Of a stretch of DNA of 64,000 bases, positions 18,244-27,243 are shown piece by piece. Under the pieces are notes generated by a model. That model was not told the DNA's origin and searched no databases. It saw nothing but the letters and a program-made list of their open reading frames with translations. Source of the stretch: JAHBNG01 sp039028975 (lineage in GTDB: Bacteria; Chloroflexota; Anaerolineae; Caldilineales; Caldilineaceae); assembly GCA_039028975.1 (NCBI GenBank), contig JBCCHB010000031.1:56047-120046 (forward strand). The letters are read 5' to 3'. How positions within the stretch are numbered: the stretch's first letter is position 1; every line of letters starts with the position of its first letter. A program made the position numbers and the translations under genes.

Positions 18244-18895
18244 AGGCGGTCAGCTCAATCACAATCTGCTTAAGGGCTTTGAGGATTCGGAAGATGTCGA
18301 AAATATCGTCGGTAATGGCCGAAAAGTCCTGGCTGATAGCGTATTGATTACCTTCCAAGACGATAAATTGCCAATCTTGGGCAATGACATAACACCCATA
18401 GAGGGGCTTGGGAATCTCATCCATACTTTGGCCAACAAGCATAGCTGCCAGAGCTTGTCCAGCTGGATCACCGTTCGGATCGAGGCGCCGTTTGTACTCT
18501 TGGAAGGCAAAGAAAGGTTTTTGCGGCTTACGACGACCGCTTGCCACCATACCATCCGGCTTTCCAGAGAGACGGATCTCGTTCACGATGCCTGCTAAAT
18601 CACGTTGGGCAAAATGATTATATTTGCTTGATGAGAAGTTGACGAGCGTAAACATGGGGCCAATAAAATGGCTGTCCAACTCGTGCTCGTTCCAGTCGTG
18701 GACATTAAAGTCCAAAACGTCCCTTAAGTGATTGAGTTGATGATGTTCAATATCGGAAACTTCGGCGGACATTCCAAGCCATTGCTCAAGGGCTGGTAAA
18801 GTTTTGATCTGCTCCAAGCAAAATGTGTTATCCAGATAATCTAAGGTACATTCATTAAAAGATTTGTCTTTGCCAGTCTCTTTTTTTTCAGCCAT
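18242..18895 (-). CDS. Putative PD-(D/E)XK-fold protein
   Basis: This is a 217-residue protein with GAGG just before the ATG. No family name was recognised. Residues 111-135 read GKPDGMVASG then FFAFQEYK, which gives D114 and E133-Y-K135. This spacing fits the PD-(D/E)XK nuclease active site, followed by the conserved-looking GDPAGQALAAMLVGQ. The C-terminal part (YGCYVIAQDWQFIVLEG) resembles the beta strands that close such folds. The enzyme assignment is an inference from the motif. A C-terminal remnant of a second copy lies at 19049-19103 and a larger remnant at 37342-37695, so the gene family has been duplicated or moved repeatedly around the surface-protein loci. Confidence 0.7.
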   Translation of the reverse strand: MAEKKETGKDKSFNECTLDYLDNTFCLEQIKTLPALEQWLGMSAEVSDIEHHQLNHLRDVLDFNVHDWNEHELDSHFIGPMFTLVNFSSSKYNHFAQRDLAGIVNEIRLSGKPDGMVASGRRKPQKPFFAFQEYKRRLDPNGDPAGQALAAMLVGQSMDEIPKPLYGCYVIAQDWQFIVLEGNQYAISQDFSAITDDIFDIFRILKALKQIVIELTA

Positions 18896-18962
18896 AGGAC
18901 CTCATCATTAGTCAAATAGAAATTCAAGCGCATAGGAGTATTTTCCATGAAGTATAGATAGC

Positions 18963-19046
18963 TATACTGCAGTCGATTTGAAAACAAGTGTTTGGTCTCT
19001 CCGGTATCGCTGCGAAAACACCTGTTTTCAAACGGAGCTGAGTATA
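18963..19046. repeat. Palindromic repeat A, full copy (84 bp)
   Basis: Left end TATACTGCAGTCGATTTG, right end CAAACGGAGCTGAGTATA, loop about 22 bases. The right half is nearly identical to the copy at 9962-10046. It sits directly against a fragment of the PD-(D/E)XK-like gene, suggesting insertion into that gene. Confidence 0.7.
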
Positions 19047-19048
19047 AT

Positions 19049-19103
19049 TCTATCACAATCTGCTTAAGCTCTTTGAGGATATGCAAAATGTCGAAAATTT
19101 CGT
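19049..19103 (-). pseudogene. C-terminal remnant of the PD-(D/E)XK-like gene family
   Basis: The minus strand encodes EIFDILHILKELKQIVIEL, which matches the end of the complete protein at 18242-18895 (DIFDIFRILKALKQIVIEL). The DNA is also closely similar (ATCACAATCTGCTTAAG in both). The stop codon is lost at the junction with repeat A, and nothing similar remains further upstream. Confidence 0.65.
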
Positions 19104-19163
19104 TTGATTATACCACACCGGATCAATGGTCGAGCCTTTCGACACATTGAACCACTCCGCCAT

Positions 19164-19365
19164 CGCCTCATGAATTACGAATCACGCTCCAAATACGTAT
19201 ATTGTCCGATGTGCATCTAAACATTCTCTGATATCCTATTGATAGATTTATTGGGAAATCGATTGATCTAGAAATATGTATTAATTTATCTTTCAATCGA
19301 TGTATCCTTTCATTTTGACACCCATCCTTATCTTGCCCCAAAAAGAATCAGTAGGTCGCGCCGAC
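19164..19365 (+). promoter_or_regulatory. Conserved upstream element, copy 2
   Basis: GATGTGC at 19208 is followed 20 bases later by CTGATATCCTATTG (19228-19241). It is preceded by CCAAATACGTATATTG and followed after about 70 bases by ATTTTGACACCCATCC, TTGCCCCA and AATCAGTAGGTCGC. The same succession of blocks occurs at 26302-26545 and 49552-49728. The next gene downstream is the small GIGT protein at 19873. Confidence 0.45.
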
Positions 19366-19587
19366 CTACGTGGTTTTGGTATCCTCGGATTTGGCCTGCT
19401 TTGAGCGACTGAGATTGTCTATCACGGTCTCTACTTAATACTCATTCAAATTGTGCGATATCGTTCAGCCTTGCGAGATGATCCGCACGGCTTTTCCAAC
19501 TTTCCTGCGCAGTGAAGAAGAATCTCTCAATATATTGCGAGCCACCAAGAATAGCTGGTAAGTCCACAAAACCATATCGGCTCTATA

Positions 19588-19640
19588 TTATACCCTTTTG
19601 AAAATGAGCGTTCCCCAGACTCTACGAGAAAGACCAAACT
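19588..19640. repeat. Palindromic repeat A, degraded copy
   Basis: TTATACCCTTTTGAAAATGA and TTCCCCAGACTCTACGAGA resemble the left arm and loop of repeat A. The right arm is not recognisable. Confidence 0.35.
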
Positions 19641-19872
19641 CTTCTTGATAAACGAACGAATAGAATCAGTGGTCTGACATCTACGCCCATAGGCATCAAG
19701 CCAAGGAGAGTGGAGCCAGAACACTTCCAGGAAGGGGATGTACCTTTACAGGCATAATCCATTCAGAGACACCCCCTTCCTAGAAGATGATCGGCTGACC
19801 TGTAGCCTAAGCGTACAAAGGCAGCCAGAAAACCTGCTCTGGTTACAACCTGCAACTTAAGGAGCTTTACAC

Positions 19873-20184
19873 ATGAAACGACTTATTATCATCACCCTAA
19901 CCCTCTCTATCCTCATTCCGACTCTACGCCTGATTGAGACCACGCCTAGTTTGGCCCAAACCATTCCCGGCGTCGGCATCGGCACCAACACCCCCCACCC
20001 CTCGGCCATTCTCGACATCGACTTTTCCGATCGGGATGTGCTCTTCCCACGCATGACCACGGCCGAGCGGGATGCCATCAATAGCGGTATCTTCGCCGAG
20101 GGGCTGCTCCTCTATAACATGGATGACAAGGTGTTCCAGATCTACGACGGCAGCGCCTGGCAGTCTTCCGCCATTAGTAACTAG
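19873..20184 (+). CDS. Small exported GIGT-domain protein, paralogue of 10649
   Basis: This is a 103-residue protein with AAGGAG (19859-19864) before the ATG. Signal peptide 1-29 (SLAQT). The single domain reads VGIGTNTPHPSAILDIDF, VLFPRMTTAERDAI, GIFAEGLLLYN and VFQIYDGSAWQSS. It is near-identical in plan to the protein at 10649 and holds the same position at the head of a block, upstream of a large GIGT protein. The function is unknown; the two members of each block may be partners because they share the domain. Confidence 0.85.
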   Translation: MKRLIIITLTLSILIPTLRLIETTPSLAQTIPGVGIGTNTPHPSAILDIDFSDRDVLFPRMTTAERDAINSGIFAEGLLLYNMDDKVFQIYDGSAWQSSAISN

Positions 20185-20424
20185 TACCCGATGGCCTAAG
20201 TCTCTATACAGTTGACGTGACAAGCCAGACGAACGCGAGATTCTTCGACTAGCCTGCTCGCTCAAATGGGACTGTTCTAGCAGAGAATCTGTTTGCTTTT
20301 GAACGATGTGGCCTCGTCGACCCGCTCAGAATGACAACTATCGAGATCGCTCTGCTGATGTAACTGTATAGTTATTTACGCCTCTCTGTACTAGCTATCA
20401 GAATTAGCCTAAGGAAAACCAACC

Positions 20425-22398
20425 ATGAACAAAAAACTCTCTTATCTTCTCATTGCCCTGGTACTCATCGTAGCAACCGTCGGCATCGCCTTTGCCCAAT
20501 TCAGCATTGGCACCCCGAACCCGGATCCGTCAGCCGCGCTCGACATTGTCTCCACTACCCAAGGCGTGTTGCACCCGCGCCTGACCACGGCCCAGCGGGA
20601 TGCCATCAACGGTGGCACCTTTGCCGAGGGGCTGACTATTTACAACACGGAGGACAAGTGCCTCCAAGTGTGGGATGGCACCTCGTGGAACTGTATTGTG
20701 GGCGGCAGTAGCAGCCCTGCAACGAGCAGTGCAAGCACCTCATCTTATGTCAATATTATGCCGCCCAAAACCTATGACGGCTATTCCTGGGGAGATCAGA
20801 CCTGGCTCAATGACGATACCTTTGCAACCGTAGCTCTTCATATTGCAGGTTTACCGTCTATAACGCCATATGGCGGTGAACTCCGGGTTACAATCTATAA
20901 TGGGAATTTTGCTGAACAGGATCGGTTTCCTTTGCCTGATCCTGGCATTGCTGCAGCTGCGGTATCTGTGGCAACGCTTGCCAATGGCAACCTAGTGTAC
21001 ACAGCGCGGGATGGAGGCGTCCAGTGGGGAGTATTGATCACTGCGCCAGACGGCACGGTGGTCAAAAACTGGGAACTGCGCTCAGGGCGGCATGCCCGAG
21101 AGATCAACGTACTGGACGATGGTCGGTTCGTCGTGAGCTTGACTCTCCCGGCAGGTTTTGCCCTCTTTGAAGAAGACGGCACTTTCGTGAGAGAGCATAC
21201 CCTATCTGGGGGCGGCGACTATAACGGGCGAGTCAGTATTGCCCCTACAAACTTTGGGTTTGCTTTGTCAACCATTAGCTCTTCGGGCACAACGCATGTT
21301 ACCGAGTTTTATCTTTACGATTCGGCCACAGATCAACTGACGGCCCACAGCCTGGAAACGGATCCATCAAAGCCATTTGCCGGGAGTACGTTCCCAAGCG
21401 GCTACGCACCTGTAGAGTTGACGCGCGTCGATGGCAATATCCTCTATGCCGCCGTGCGCAGACCGCGAACATCGAATGTAACGCCTGCAGTAGACGAATA
21501 TAATGATAGTGCATCACCCACTGACCATTACCTCACCGCGTTGAAAAAATTTGAAGTTGATGTTAACGGCACCATCACAACGCTGGCAGAATTGGAAACC
21601 GATCCAGAGATTGGCGTTAACCATGGTATTTACCATGACAAAAGAATCACAGCCCATAGCGACGGGCGCTTGTTTACCTTTGGCGCGCTGATACCGGACA
21701 TTCAGCTGGGCGGTTATGAAATTCCTACTGGCTCGGCTAAATACCAATCTATGGGCCACTCTATTCCCGTTCTGCAATTTGACACCAACGCCGCTTATTC
21801 CAGCCAGCTCAATCTCGTCAACGAGGCGGCGAGAAGATATAATGGTCCACGAAACTCCATTACTCTGCCTTATAATGATAACTTCGTTAATTCGACGACA
21901 AGCTCTCCACACGATGTCATCTCCCTCTCCCCATCCGGAACCCACCTCTTTGTTGGGTATTATAGAGGCAGTAGTTCTAGAAACAGTCAAGGCGTACACC
22001 AGCACATCCTTGATCCCGCTACGATGACGGTCCGACCCGTCCAACTTCAGGCCAACAGCCAGCCCCAAGATCTACGTCAACAATTTGTCGTACTCGATCC
22101 AGAAAACAATATCGACATGGTCGAAGTGACCATCATCGACGGTGCCGGAAGCTCGGATACCCTGAACTATTTTGGCGCGGCGCCGGATATTAACGGCAAC
22201 TATAGTGGAGCCAATAAGCGGCTCCGACTAACCAACACGGGCAGCGCCACCTCTCAGGACTTTAGTAACGCGTCAGCCCACATCACCTTCGCGCCCGATA
22301 CGGCGATCGGTACTCGCACCTTTGAAGTGGCCGTCTTTAACGCCGATCATGGTCTGCTCGGTTCGAATACCTTCACGGTCGAGGTCGTGGCACCATAA
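20425..22398 (+). CDS. Large exported GIGT-domain protein, paralogue of 11006
   Basis: This is a 657-residue protein. A purine-rich site (AAGGAAA) precedes the ATG. Signal peptide 1-24 (AFAQ). GIGT module 25-95 (FSIGTPNPDPSAALDI, TTAQRDAINGGTFAEGLTIY, LQVWDGTSWNC). A Ser/Thr-rich linker follows, then about 430 residues of beta-repeat sequence (NGNLVYTARDGG, LDDGRFVVSLTL) and a cadherin-like end (TRTFEVAVFNADHGLLGS, FTVEV). Its N-terminal domain is far closer to that of the 11006 protein than the middle is, so the middle has diverged faster. It has no FLPLV-type tail. The 240-base gap before it holds only a degraded CGAAATGACA-type repeat. Confidence 0.85.
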   Translation: MNKKLSYLLIALVLIVATVGIAFAQFSIGTPNPDPSAALDIVSTTQGVLHPRLTTAQRDAINGGTFAEGLTIYNTEDKCLQVWDGTSWNCIVGGSSSPATSSASTSSYVNIMPPKTYDGYSWGDQTWLNDDTFATVALHIAGLPSITPYGGELRVTIYNGNFAEQDRFPLPDPGIAAAAVSVATLANGNLVYTARDGGVQWGVLITAPDGTVVKNWELRSGRHAREINVLDDGRFVVSLTLPAGFALFEEDGTFVREHTLSGGGDYNGRVSIAPTNFGFALSTISSSGTTHVTEFYLYDSATDQLTAHSLETDPSKPFAGSTFPSGYAPVELTRVDGNILYAAVRRPRTSNVTPAVDEYNDSASPTDHYLTALKKFEVDVNGTITTLAELETDPEIGVNHGIYHDKRITAHSDGRLFTFGALIPDIQLGGYEIPTGSAKYQSMGHSIPVLQFDTNAAYSSQLNLVNEAARRYNGPRNSITLPYNDNFVNSTTSSPHDVISLSPSGTHLFVGYYRGSSSRNSQGVHQHILDPATMTVRPVQLQANSQPQDLRQQFVVLDPENNIDMVEVTIIDGAGSSDTLNYFGAAPDINGNYSGANKRLRLTNTGSATSQDFSNASAHITFAPDTAIGTRTFEVAVFNADHGLLGSNTFTVEVVAP

Positions 22399-22468
22399 AG
22401 GTACAACTGTAACTCGGTGACGGCTCCCTGAAGAACCGTCACCTGTCTATTCATAAACGAGGACACAG

Positions 22469-25400
22469 ATGAATACGCATCAATCTAAACGAAGGATGGG
22501 GCGACTTCGTACCACGAGCAGTCTGGTGTTGGTACTGATTCTGACGAGTATCTTAACATGCCAGTTGGTGCTCGCTCAAGACGGCACCAACAGCGGTCAA
22601 ATCCACATCAACGAAGGCACCTCCTTTTATGCCTTTGGCCAGTTGATCAACAATTCAACCAACACTTTTACCAATGACGGTGCAGTAATTATTAGCAATA
22701 GCCTGGACTTCCAGAATGGCGAGATCGACGAAGAGGATCCGCCCAACACAGGCGTGGTTATCTTCAACGATAACGCCACGGCCAGCAACGCATCTGATGC
22801 CAGCCACGTGGATGGTCTGGTGCGCAAAATTGGCAACGACACCTTCACCTTCCCCACTGGCGATGGTGGCCAGTATGGTCCAGCGGGCATCAGCGCACCC
22901 GGCGCAGTGGGCGACCAAGTCGACGTGCGCTACTGGCTCTCCAATCCCCAGGCGGACGCGGGGCCAGCACTGGGTACAGGTCTGACTGCCGTCAGCGCGA
23001 TTGAATATTGGAACGTCGCTGGTACGCCCACCGTCGATTTGACCCTGCACTGGGACAGCGGCAGCAACATCGGCACCCTCACCGCCGATCTAACAGCCCT
23101 GCGCATTGCGGGTTGGGACGGTACCCAGTGGGTGGCTGTGGGCAACGACGCCACTACGGGCAATACCACCGCAGGCACAATTACAGCTAATGGCGTCATC
23201 CCCAACGACTATCAGGCCTATACCTTTGGGGCCAATATTGTCACCAACGACACCAGCCTGACCAAAGCCTTTGCCCCCACCGCCATCAACGCAAACGGCA
23301 CCTCGACCCTCACCTTCACCATCACCGAGAATGCCACCGATGATGGGGTGAACAACGCCGTTAGCTTCGTGGACACCCTGACCAGCGGACTGGTGATTGC
23401 GGCCACGCCCAACGTGGTGGACAACTGTGGCGGCACAGCCACCATCACGGCCAACGCCGGGGCCAGCACCATCACGGTTGCCGGGGCCACCTTGGCCAAC
23501 GGCACGGCCAGCTGCACCATCGCCGTCGACGTGACGTCGGCCACGGCAGGCAGCTACGTCAATGGAGCAGCCGACATGAGCGGCCTCAGCGGCACCGAGA
23601 CCAGCGCCATGACCAACCAAACGCTAGTGGTCAACGGACCGCCAGTCATCGCCCCTAACCAAAGCTTCAACCTGGCCGAGACCGCCCCCAACAGTACGCC
23701 GGTGGGCACACCAGCAGCCAGCGATCCGGAGAGCAATCCCCTACAGAACTGGCAGATCACCAACGACCCAACCAACACCGGCGGCGGCGGTGCCTTTGGC
23801 ATCAACCCGGCCACCGGTGAAATTACGGTCATCGATGCCACCAAGCTGCCTGCTGGCGGCACCACCGTGGACTTGACCCTGACGGTGGACGACGACCAGG
23901 GCAACACCTCGGCGGCCGAGATTGTGCGAATCAATATCACTATCGACTGTGGTGCTGGGACGCTCATCAGCGGCAACGCGGACGTGGTTGCCACGAATAG
24001 TGGAGTCAACAATCCAGACAATGCCCTCGGCGCGCCCGATGACACCAACTATGCCACGGTGGCCAACGGTGACAGCTTCGTCTTGGACTTGACGGATACG
24101 ATACCCGGCGGCGAGACCATCGATCTGATTCTCTGGAAGACAGCAGCAGCCGGTGCCGTGAATGTGTCAGCATCGCCGGATAACATCAGTTTCAGCGTCC
24201 CGGGTCCTCCTCTAGCCCCCATCAACGAGGACGTCTATGAGACAGTGACCTACACCATCCCGGCTGGCGGCGCTCGCTATATCCGCATCGAGCGCAATGC
24301 TGGCACCACGCGCGTCGATGCCATCGCCTACAGCTTCTGCCAGGCCCCACTGGGTAATGACACCAGCCTGACCAAAGCCTTCGCGCCTACGTCCATCATC
24401 GAGAATGGCACCTCCACCCTCACCTTCACCATTGCGGAGAATGCCACCGACGATGGCGTGAACAACACGGCCAGCTTTGTGGATACCCTGCGCACGGACC
24501 TGGTCATTGCGTCAACGCCTAACGTGGTAGACAACTGCGGCAGCACAGCCACTATTACCGCCAACGCCGGTGGCAGCACCATCACGATTTTGGGGGCCAC
24601 CTTAGCCGACGGCACGGCCAGCTGTACCATTGCGGTCGACGTAACCTCGGCCACCGCAGGCAGCTACCTCAACGGAGCAGCCGACATGAGCGGTCTCAAC
24701 GGCACCGAAACCAGCGCCATGACCAACCAGACGCTGGCGGTCAACGGCCCGCCGGTCATCGACCCAAACCAGAGCTTCAACTTGGCCGACAGCGCGGCCA
24801 ACAGCACGTCGGTAGGCACCCTCACAGCCACTGACCCAGAGGGCGATGCCCTGCAGAACTGGCAGATCACCAACGACCCAACCAACACCGGCGGCGGCGG
24901 TGCCTTTGGCATCAACCCGGCCACCGGTGAAATCACGGTCATCGATGCCAGCAAGCTGCCCGCTGGCGGCACCACCGTCGACTTGACCCTGACGGTGGAC
25001 GATGACCAGGGTAACACCTCTCAGCCCGAGATTGTGCAAATCAACATGTTCATCGATTGTGGCCCTGGTACCTTGGTCAGCGGCAACGCGGACGTGGTCA
25101 CCAGTAATAGTGGCGTCGCTAACCCAGATAGAGCCATCGGCGCACCCGATGATAGTCATGCCAATGTGGCCAACGGCGATAGCTTTGTCTTGGACCTGAC
25201 TGATACAGTACCCGCTGGCGAGACCATTGATCTGCGTCTCTGGAAGACCTCCAATGCTGGTGAGGTGGATGTGTCAGCATCGTTGGATAACATCAATTAC
25301 AGCGTCCCGGGCCCACCTCTGGCCCCCGTCAACGAGGACGTCTACGAGACGGTGACCTACACCATCCCGGCTGGCGGGGCACGCTATATCCAAATCGCCC

Positions 25401-26206
25401 GCGCCGGCGGCACCACACGCGTCGATGCCGTGACCTACAGCTTCTGCCAGGCACCACCCAGCACCAACGTCGACCTAGACGTGACCGTCAACACTGTTGG
25501 CCCGGTACGCCAGTCTGAACCAGTCAGCTTTACGGTCACCATCACAAACGTGGATCCTACACCGCTCACATCGCTGCCGGTAGACGTCGTCTTTCCCGAC
25601 GCCTACTTGGACTGCACCACGGCTAGCCGAACGCCTGACAATGTGGTAGACAACCAGATGAGCTGGGCCGATCTGCTGGCTACCGCAGGAAACATCACCC
25701 TCAACCAGAATCAGACGATTTCGTTTGAGGTGAACTGCACGGCTGGTCTAGACACAACGTTGCTACCCAATCAGCAGGCCGAACTCCGAGCTATGGCTGC
25801 CAACGCCAATGACGCAGATGGAATCAGCATCTTTGCGCCAACCGGCATGATGGCGGGTCGCCAGTCGGTACGTATGGATCGGGCAACCGGTCAGGTGACA
25901 CTGAGTTGGCAAACGTCTGACGAGAGCCAAATTGTGGCCTTCAACATCTACCGTAAGTTGGAGAATGAAGCCCAATGGCATCTGCTGACCAATGCCCCCA
26001 TTGTGGCCCAGCGAGCCAGTGAATCGGCGGGTAACTTCTATGAATTCGGCGATCAACTGAGTGAAGTAAATGTCGCCAGCGCCTATGGAGACGCCCACTA
26101 CCGCCTAGGCATCCTCCTGGCTAACGGGTCCGAACGCTATATGGATCTGGGCAACACCGCCATGACGCAGGGTGAAACGATCTTCCTGCCCTTCTTGGCT
26201 AGGTAG
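22469..26206 (+). CDS. Exported protein with N-module and two tandem 370-residue units, FLPFLAR tail
   Basis: This is a 1,245-residue protein. Signal peptide to about A36. N-module 37-258, closely related to those at 13018 and 14990 (DFQNGEIDEEDPPNTGVVIF, HVDGLVRKIGNDTFTFPTGD). Then two copies of a 370-residue unit, each made of a DUF11/DUF7933-like domain (NDTSLTKAFAPT), a cadherin-like domain (LQNWQITNDPTNTGGGGAFG) and a discoidin-like domain (GNADVV, NPDNALGAPDD or NPDRAIGAPDD, GGARYI). The shared C-terminal DUF11-like domain starts at about 1000, and the fibronectin-III-like domain at about 1132 (LSWQTSDESQIVAFNIYRK). The end is TIFLPFLAR. It completes the second block, probably transcribed with the two GIGT genes. 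Confidence 0.9.
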   Translation: MNTHQSKRRMGRLRTTSSLVLVLILTSILTCQLVLAQDGTNSGQIHINEGTSFYAFGQLINNSTNTFTNDGAVIISNSLDFQNGEIDEEDPPNTGVVIFNDNATASNASDASHVDGLVRKIGNDTFTFPTGDGGQYGPAGISAPGAVGDQVDVRYWLSNPQADAGPALGTGLTAVSAIEYWNVAGTPTVDLTLHWDSGSNIGTLTADLTALRIAGWDGTQWVAVGNDATTGNTTAGTITANGVIPNDYQAYTFGANIVTNDTSLTKAFAPTAINANGTSTLTFTITENATDDGVNNAVSFVDTLTSGLVIAATPNVVDNCGGTATITANAGASTITVAGATLANGTASCTIAVDVTSATAGSYVNGAADMSGLSGTETSAMTNQTLVVNGPPVIAPNQSFNLAETAPNSTPVGTPAASDPESNPLQNWQITNDPTNTGGGGAFGINPATGEITVIDATKLPAGGTTVDLTLTVDDDQGNTSAAEIVRINITIDCGAGTLISGNADVVATNSGVNNPDNALGAPDDTNYATVANGDSFVLDLTDTIPGGETIDLILWKTAAAGAVNVSASPDNISFSVPGPPLAPINEDVYETVTYTIPAGGARYIRIERNAGTTRVDAIAYSFCQAPLGNDTSLTKAFAPTSIIENGTSTLTFTIAENATDDGVNNTASFVDTLRTDLVIASTPNVVDNCGSTATITANAGGSTITILGATLADGTASCTIAVDVTSATAGSYLNGAADMSGLNGTETSAMTNQTLAVNGPPVIDPNQSFNLADSAANSTSVGTLTATDPEGDALQNWQITNDPTNTGGGGAFGINPATGEITVIDASKLPAGGTTVDLTLTVDDDQGNTSQPEIVQINMFIDCGPGTLVSGNADVVTSNSGVANPDRAIGAPDDSHANVANGDSFVLDLTDTVPAGETIDLRLWKTSNAGEVDVSASLDNINYSVPGPPLAPVNEDVYETVTYTIPAGGARYIQIARAGGTTRVDAVTYSFCQAPPSTNVDLDVTVNTVGPVRQSEPVSFTVTITNVDPTPLTSLPVDVVFPDAYLDCTTASRTPDNVVDNQMSWADLLATAGNITLNQNQTISFEVNCTAGLDTTLLPNQQAELRAMAANANDADGISIFAPTGMMAGRQSVRMDRATGQVTLSWQTSDESQIVAFNIYRKLENEAQWHLLTNAPIVAQRASESAGNFYEFGDQLSEVNVASAYGDAHYRLGILLANGSERYMDLGNTAMTQGETIFLPFLAR
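23246..25465 (+). repeat. 1,110-bp tandem duplication inside the gene at 22469
   Basis: The phrase encoding NDTSLTKAFAPT starts at 23246 and again at 24356. The next 1.1 kb is repeated with long identical DNA stretches, for example the part encoding GGGGAFGINPATGEITVID. The period is exactly 370 codons, so the frame is kept. Confidence 0.85.
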
Positions 26207-26213
26207 AGGCATG

Positions 26214-26292
26214 AGGGGATGAAAAGATGATTGAGATGACAAGATGAGCGTCAAGTGCGTCTCGTCCTGTCATCTCTTCATCCTGCCATCTT
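26214..26292. terminator. GATGA-type hairpin after the second block
   Basis: GAGATGACAAGATGAGCG is largely complementary to CGTCTCGTCCTGTCATCTC downstream. It uses the same words as the hairpin at 18154-18243, again directly after a gene with the FLP-tail module. Confidence 0.5.
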
Positions 26293-26301
26293 CCTCGCGC
26301 A

Positions 26302-26545
26302 GTCACCTCATGAACTACCAGACCGAACCACACATTCCAACTTAGCGACTTAAATACATAAAATGACAGATGCGTAACCTACGTCGAATCTGTTATCTTA
26401 TTGTAAGAAATCATTAGTAACGATGTTAGGTTATTTTGAGAATCGGTATCATTCTATAGCGCGCCCTTCCTACACCCATCATCTGGACGCCCACAACCAC
26501 ATTTGCCCCAAAGAGACTGTCTATCAAACATCTCTAAAGCAGTGC
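26302..26545 (+). promoter_or_regulatory. Conserved upstream element, copy 3
   Basis: TTAAATACATAAAATGACA, then GATGCG at 26369, then CTGTTATCTTATTG at 26390 (21 bases apart), followed by CACCCATCATCTGGACGCCC and TTTGCCCC. It shows the same order as copies 2 and 4. The first gene downstream is at 27244. Confidence 0.45.
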
Positions 26546-26723
26546 TTCACCTAGGCAGTGCTTCATTCATTTTACAATAAGGATCCAACGCTTCTCTCTT
26601 TGTGAGGAGTACACTTGCAGCCCCCCCAGATGCAGGTTAACGAACGAATGAGAACTCTAGTTCATCAGTCAATTTGTCCCGCCTTTTGTCCGATCTGGTT
26701 TGAGGCAGTCCGATAAGGGAGGG

Positions 26724-26820
26724 AATCCTCGTCCTCGTGGAGATAAGAATACACTTTAGGGGAACATCTCCGTTTCACGAGGACAGGGATTTATCTGGCC
26801 GTTTATAGGATGGGTCACCA
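26724..26820 (+). promoter_or_regulatory. Hairpin and shared GGACA leader element
   Basis: AATCCTCGTCCTCGTG (26724-26739) pairs with CACGAGGACAGGGATT (26776-26791), two mismatches in 16. The right arm runs straight into TTATCTGGCC and TATAGG. This is the second copy of the element at 10403-10440 and 59093-59131. Read as a promoter, GGACAG and TATAGG would be 17 bases apart; read as RNA, it is a stable stem next to a conserved strand. Confidence 0.35.
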
Positions 26821-27243
26821 TCGTCACTTTGCCTACAAAGTAACAGGCACTTTTGGTAGAGAGTGGTGTGCTCGGCCAGGTCTCTGTGCACTGGAAAAAT
26901 CGCGACAGTAAATCTTCGCATAAAGGTTCAACCGGATCTCACATGGTTGACAGAAAAAATGAACAGGGATTAGCCAGATTATTAAGATTAGAAGAGAAAA
27001 TCTTCGTACTCTTTAAAATCCTTGTTCCATAAAGTTGTCAACCACATGAAAATCTCAAAGAGACCAAAAACATCTATCGAACGAAAGTAAGTAAGTAACT
27101 ATTTACCTGCGTAAGGCTTTACAGCAAACTGTACTAGTCGCTGAGTCAAAAGGATGACCAAGGCCAACAAATACATCAGATCGCCGTTGATAAGGCCAAA
27201 GAACAGGCCACAGATAATTCACAGAATCAGGAGTAAAAGGTAT

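Larger units (their letters stand above)
18896..19872. other. Intergenic region with repeats and leader of the second GIGT block
   Basis: No gene was recognised apart from the small remnant at 19049-19103. The region holds palindromic repeat A (18963-19046), the conserved upstream element and its tail (19164-19365) and a degraded repeat A (19588-19640). The rest is unassigned leader upstream of 19873. Confidence 0.55.
26207..27243. other. 1-kb intergenic region: hairpins and leader of the calcium-repeat cluster
   Basis: No gene was recognised. The region holds a GATGA-type hairpin (26214-26292), the third copy of the conserved upstream element (26302-26545), a 16-bp hairpin with two mismatches (26724-26739 with 26776-26791) and a second copy of the GGACA leader element (26779-26820). 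Confidence 0.55.

Noticed and set aside
22469..22580. Lipoprotein signal (cysteine in SILTCQ) in the 22469 protein
   Set aside because: The residues before the cysteine do not fit a lipobox well, and LVLAQ a few residues later is a better signal peptidase I site, as in the paralogues.
26870..27243. A small gene or tRNA before 27244
   Set aside because: No cloverleaf, no open frame with a start site and no recognisable motif could be found.
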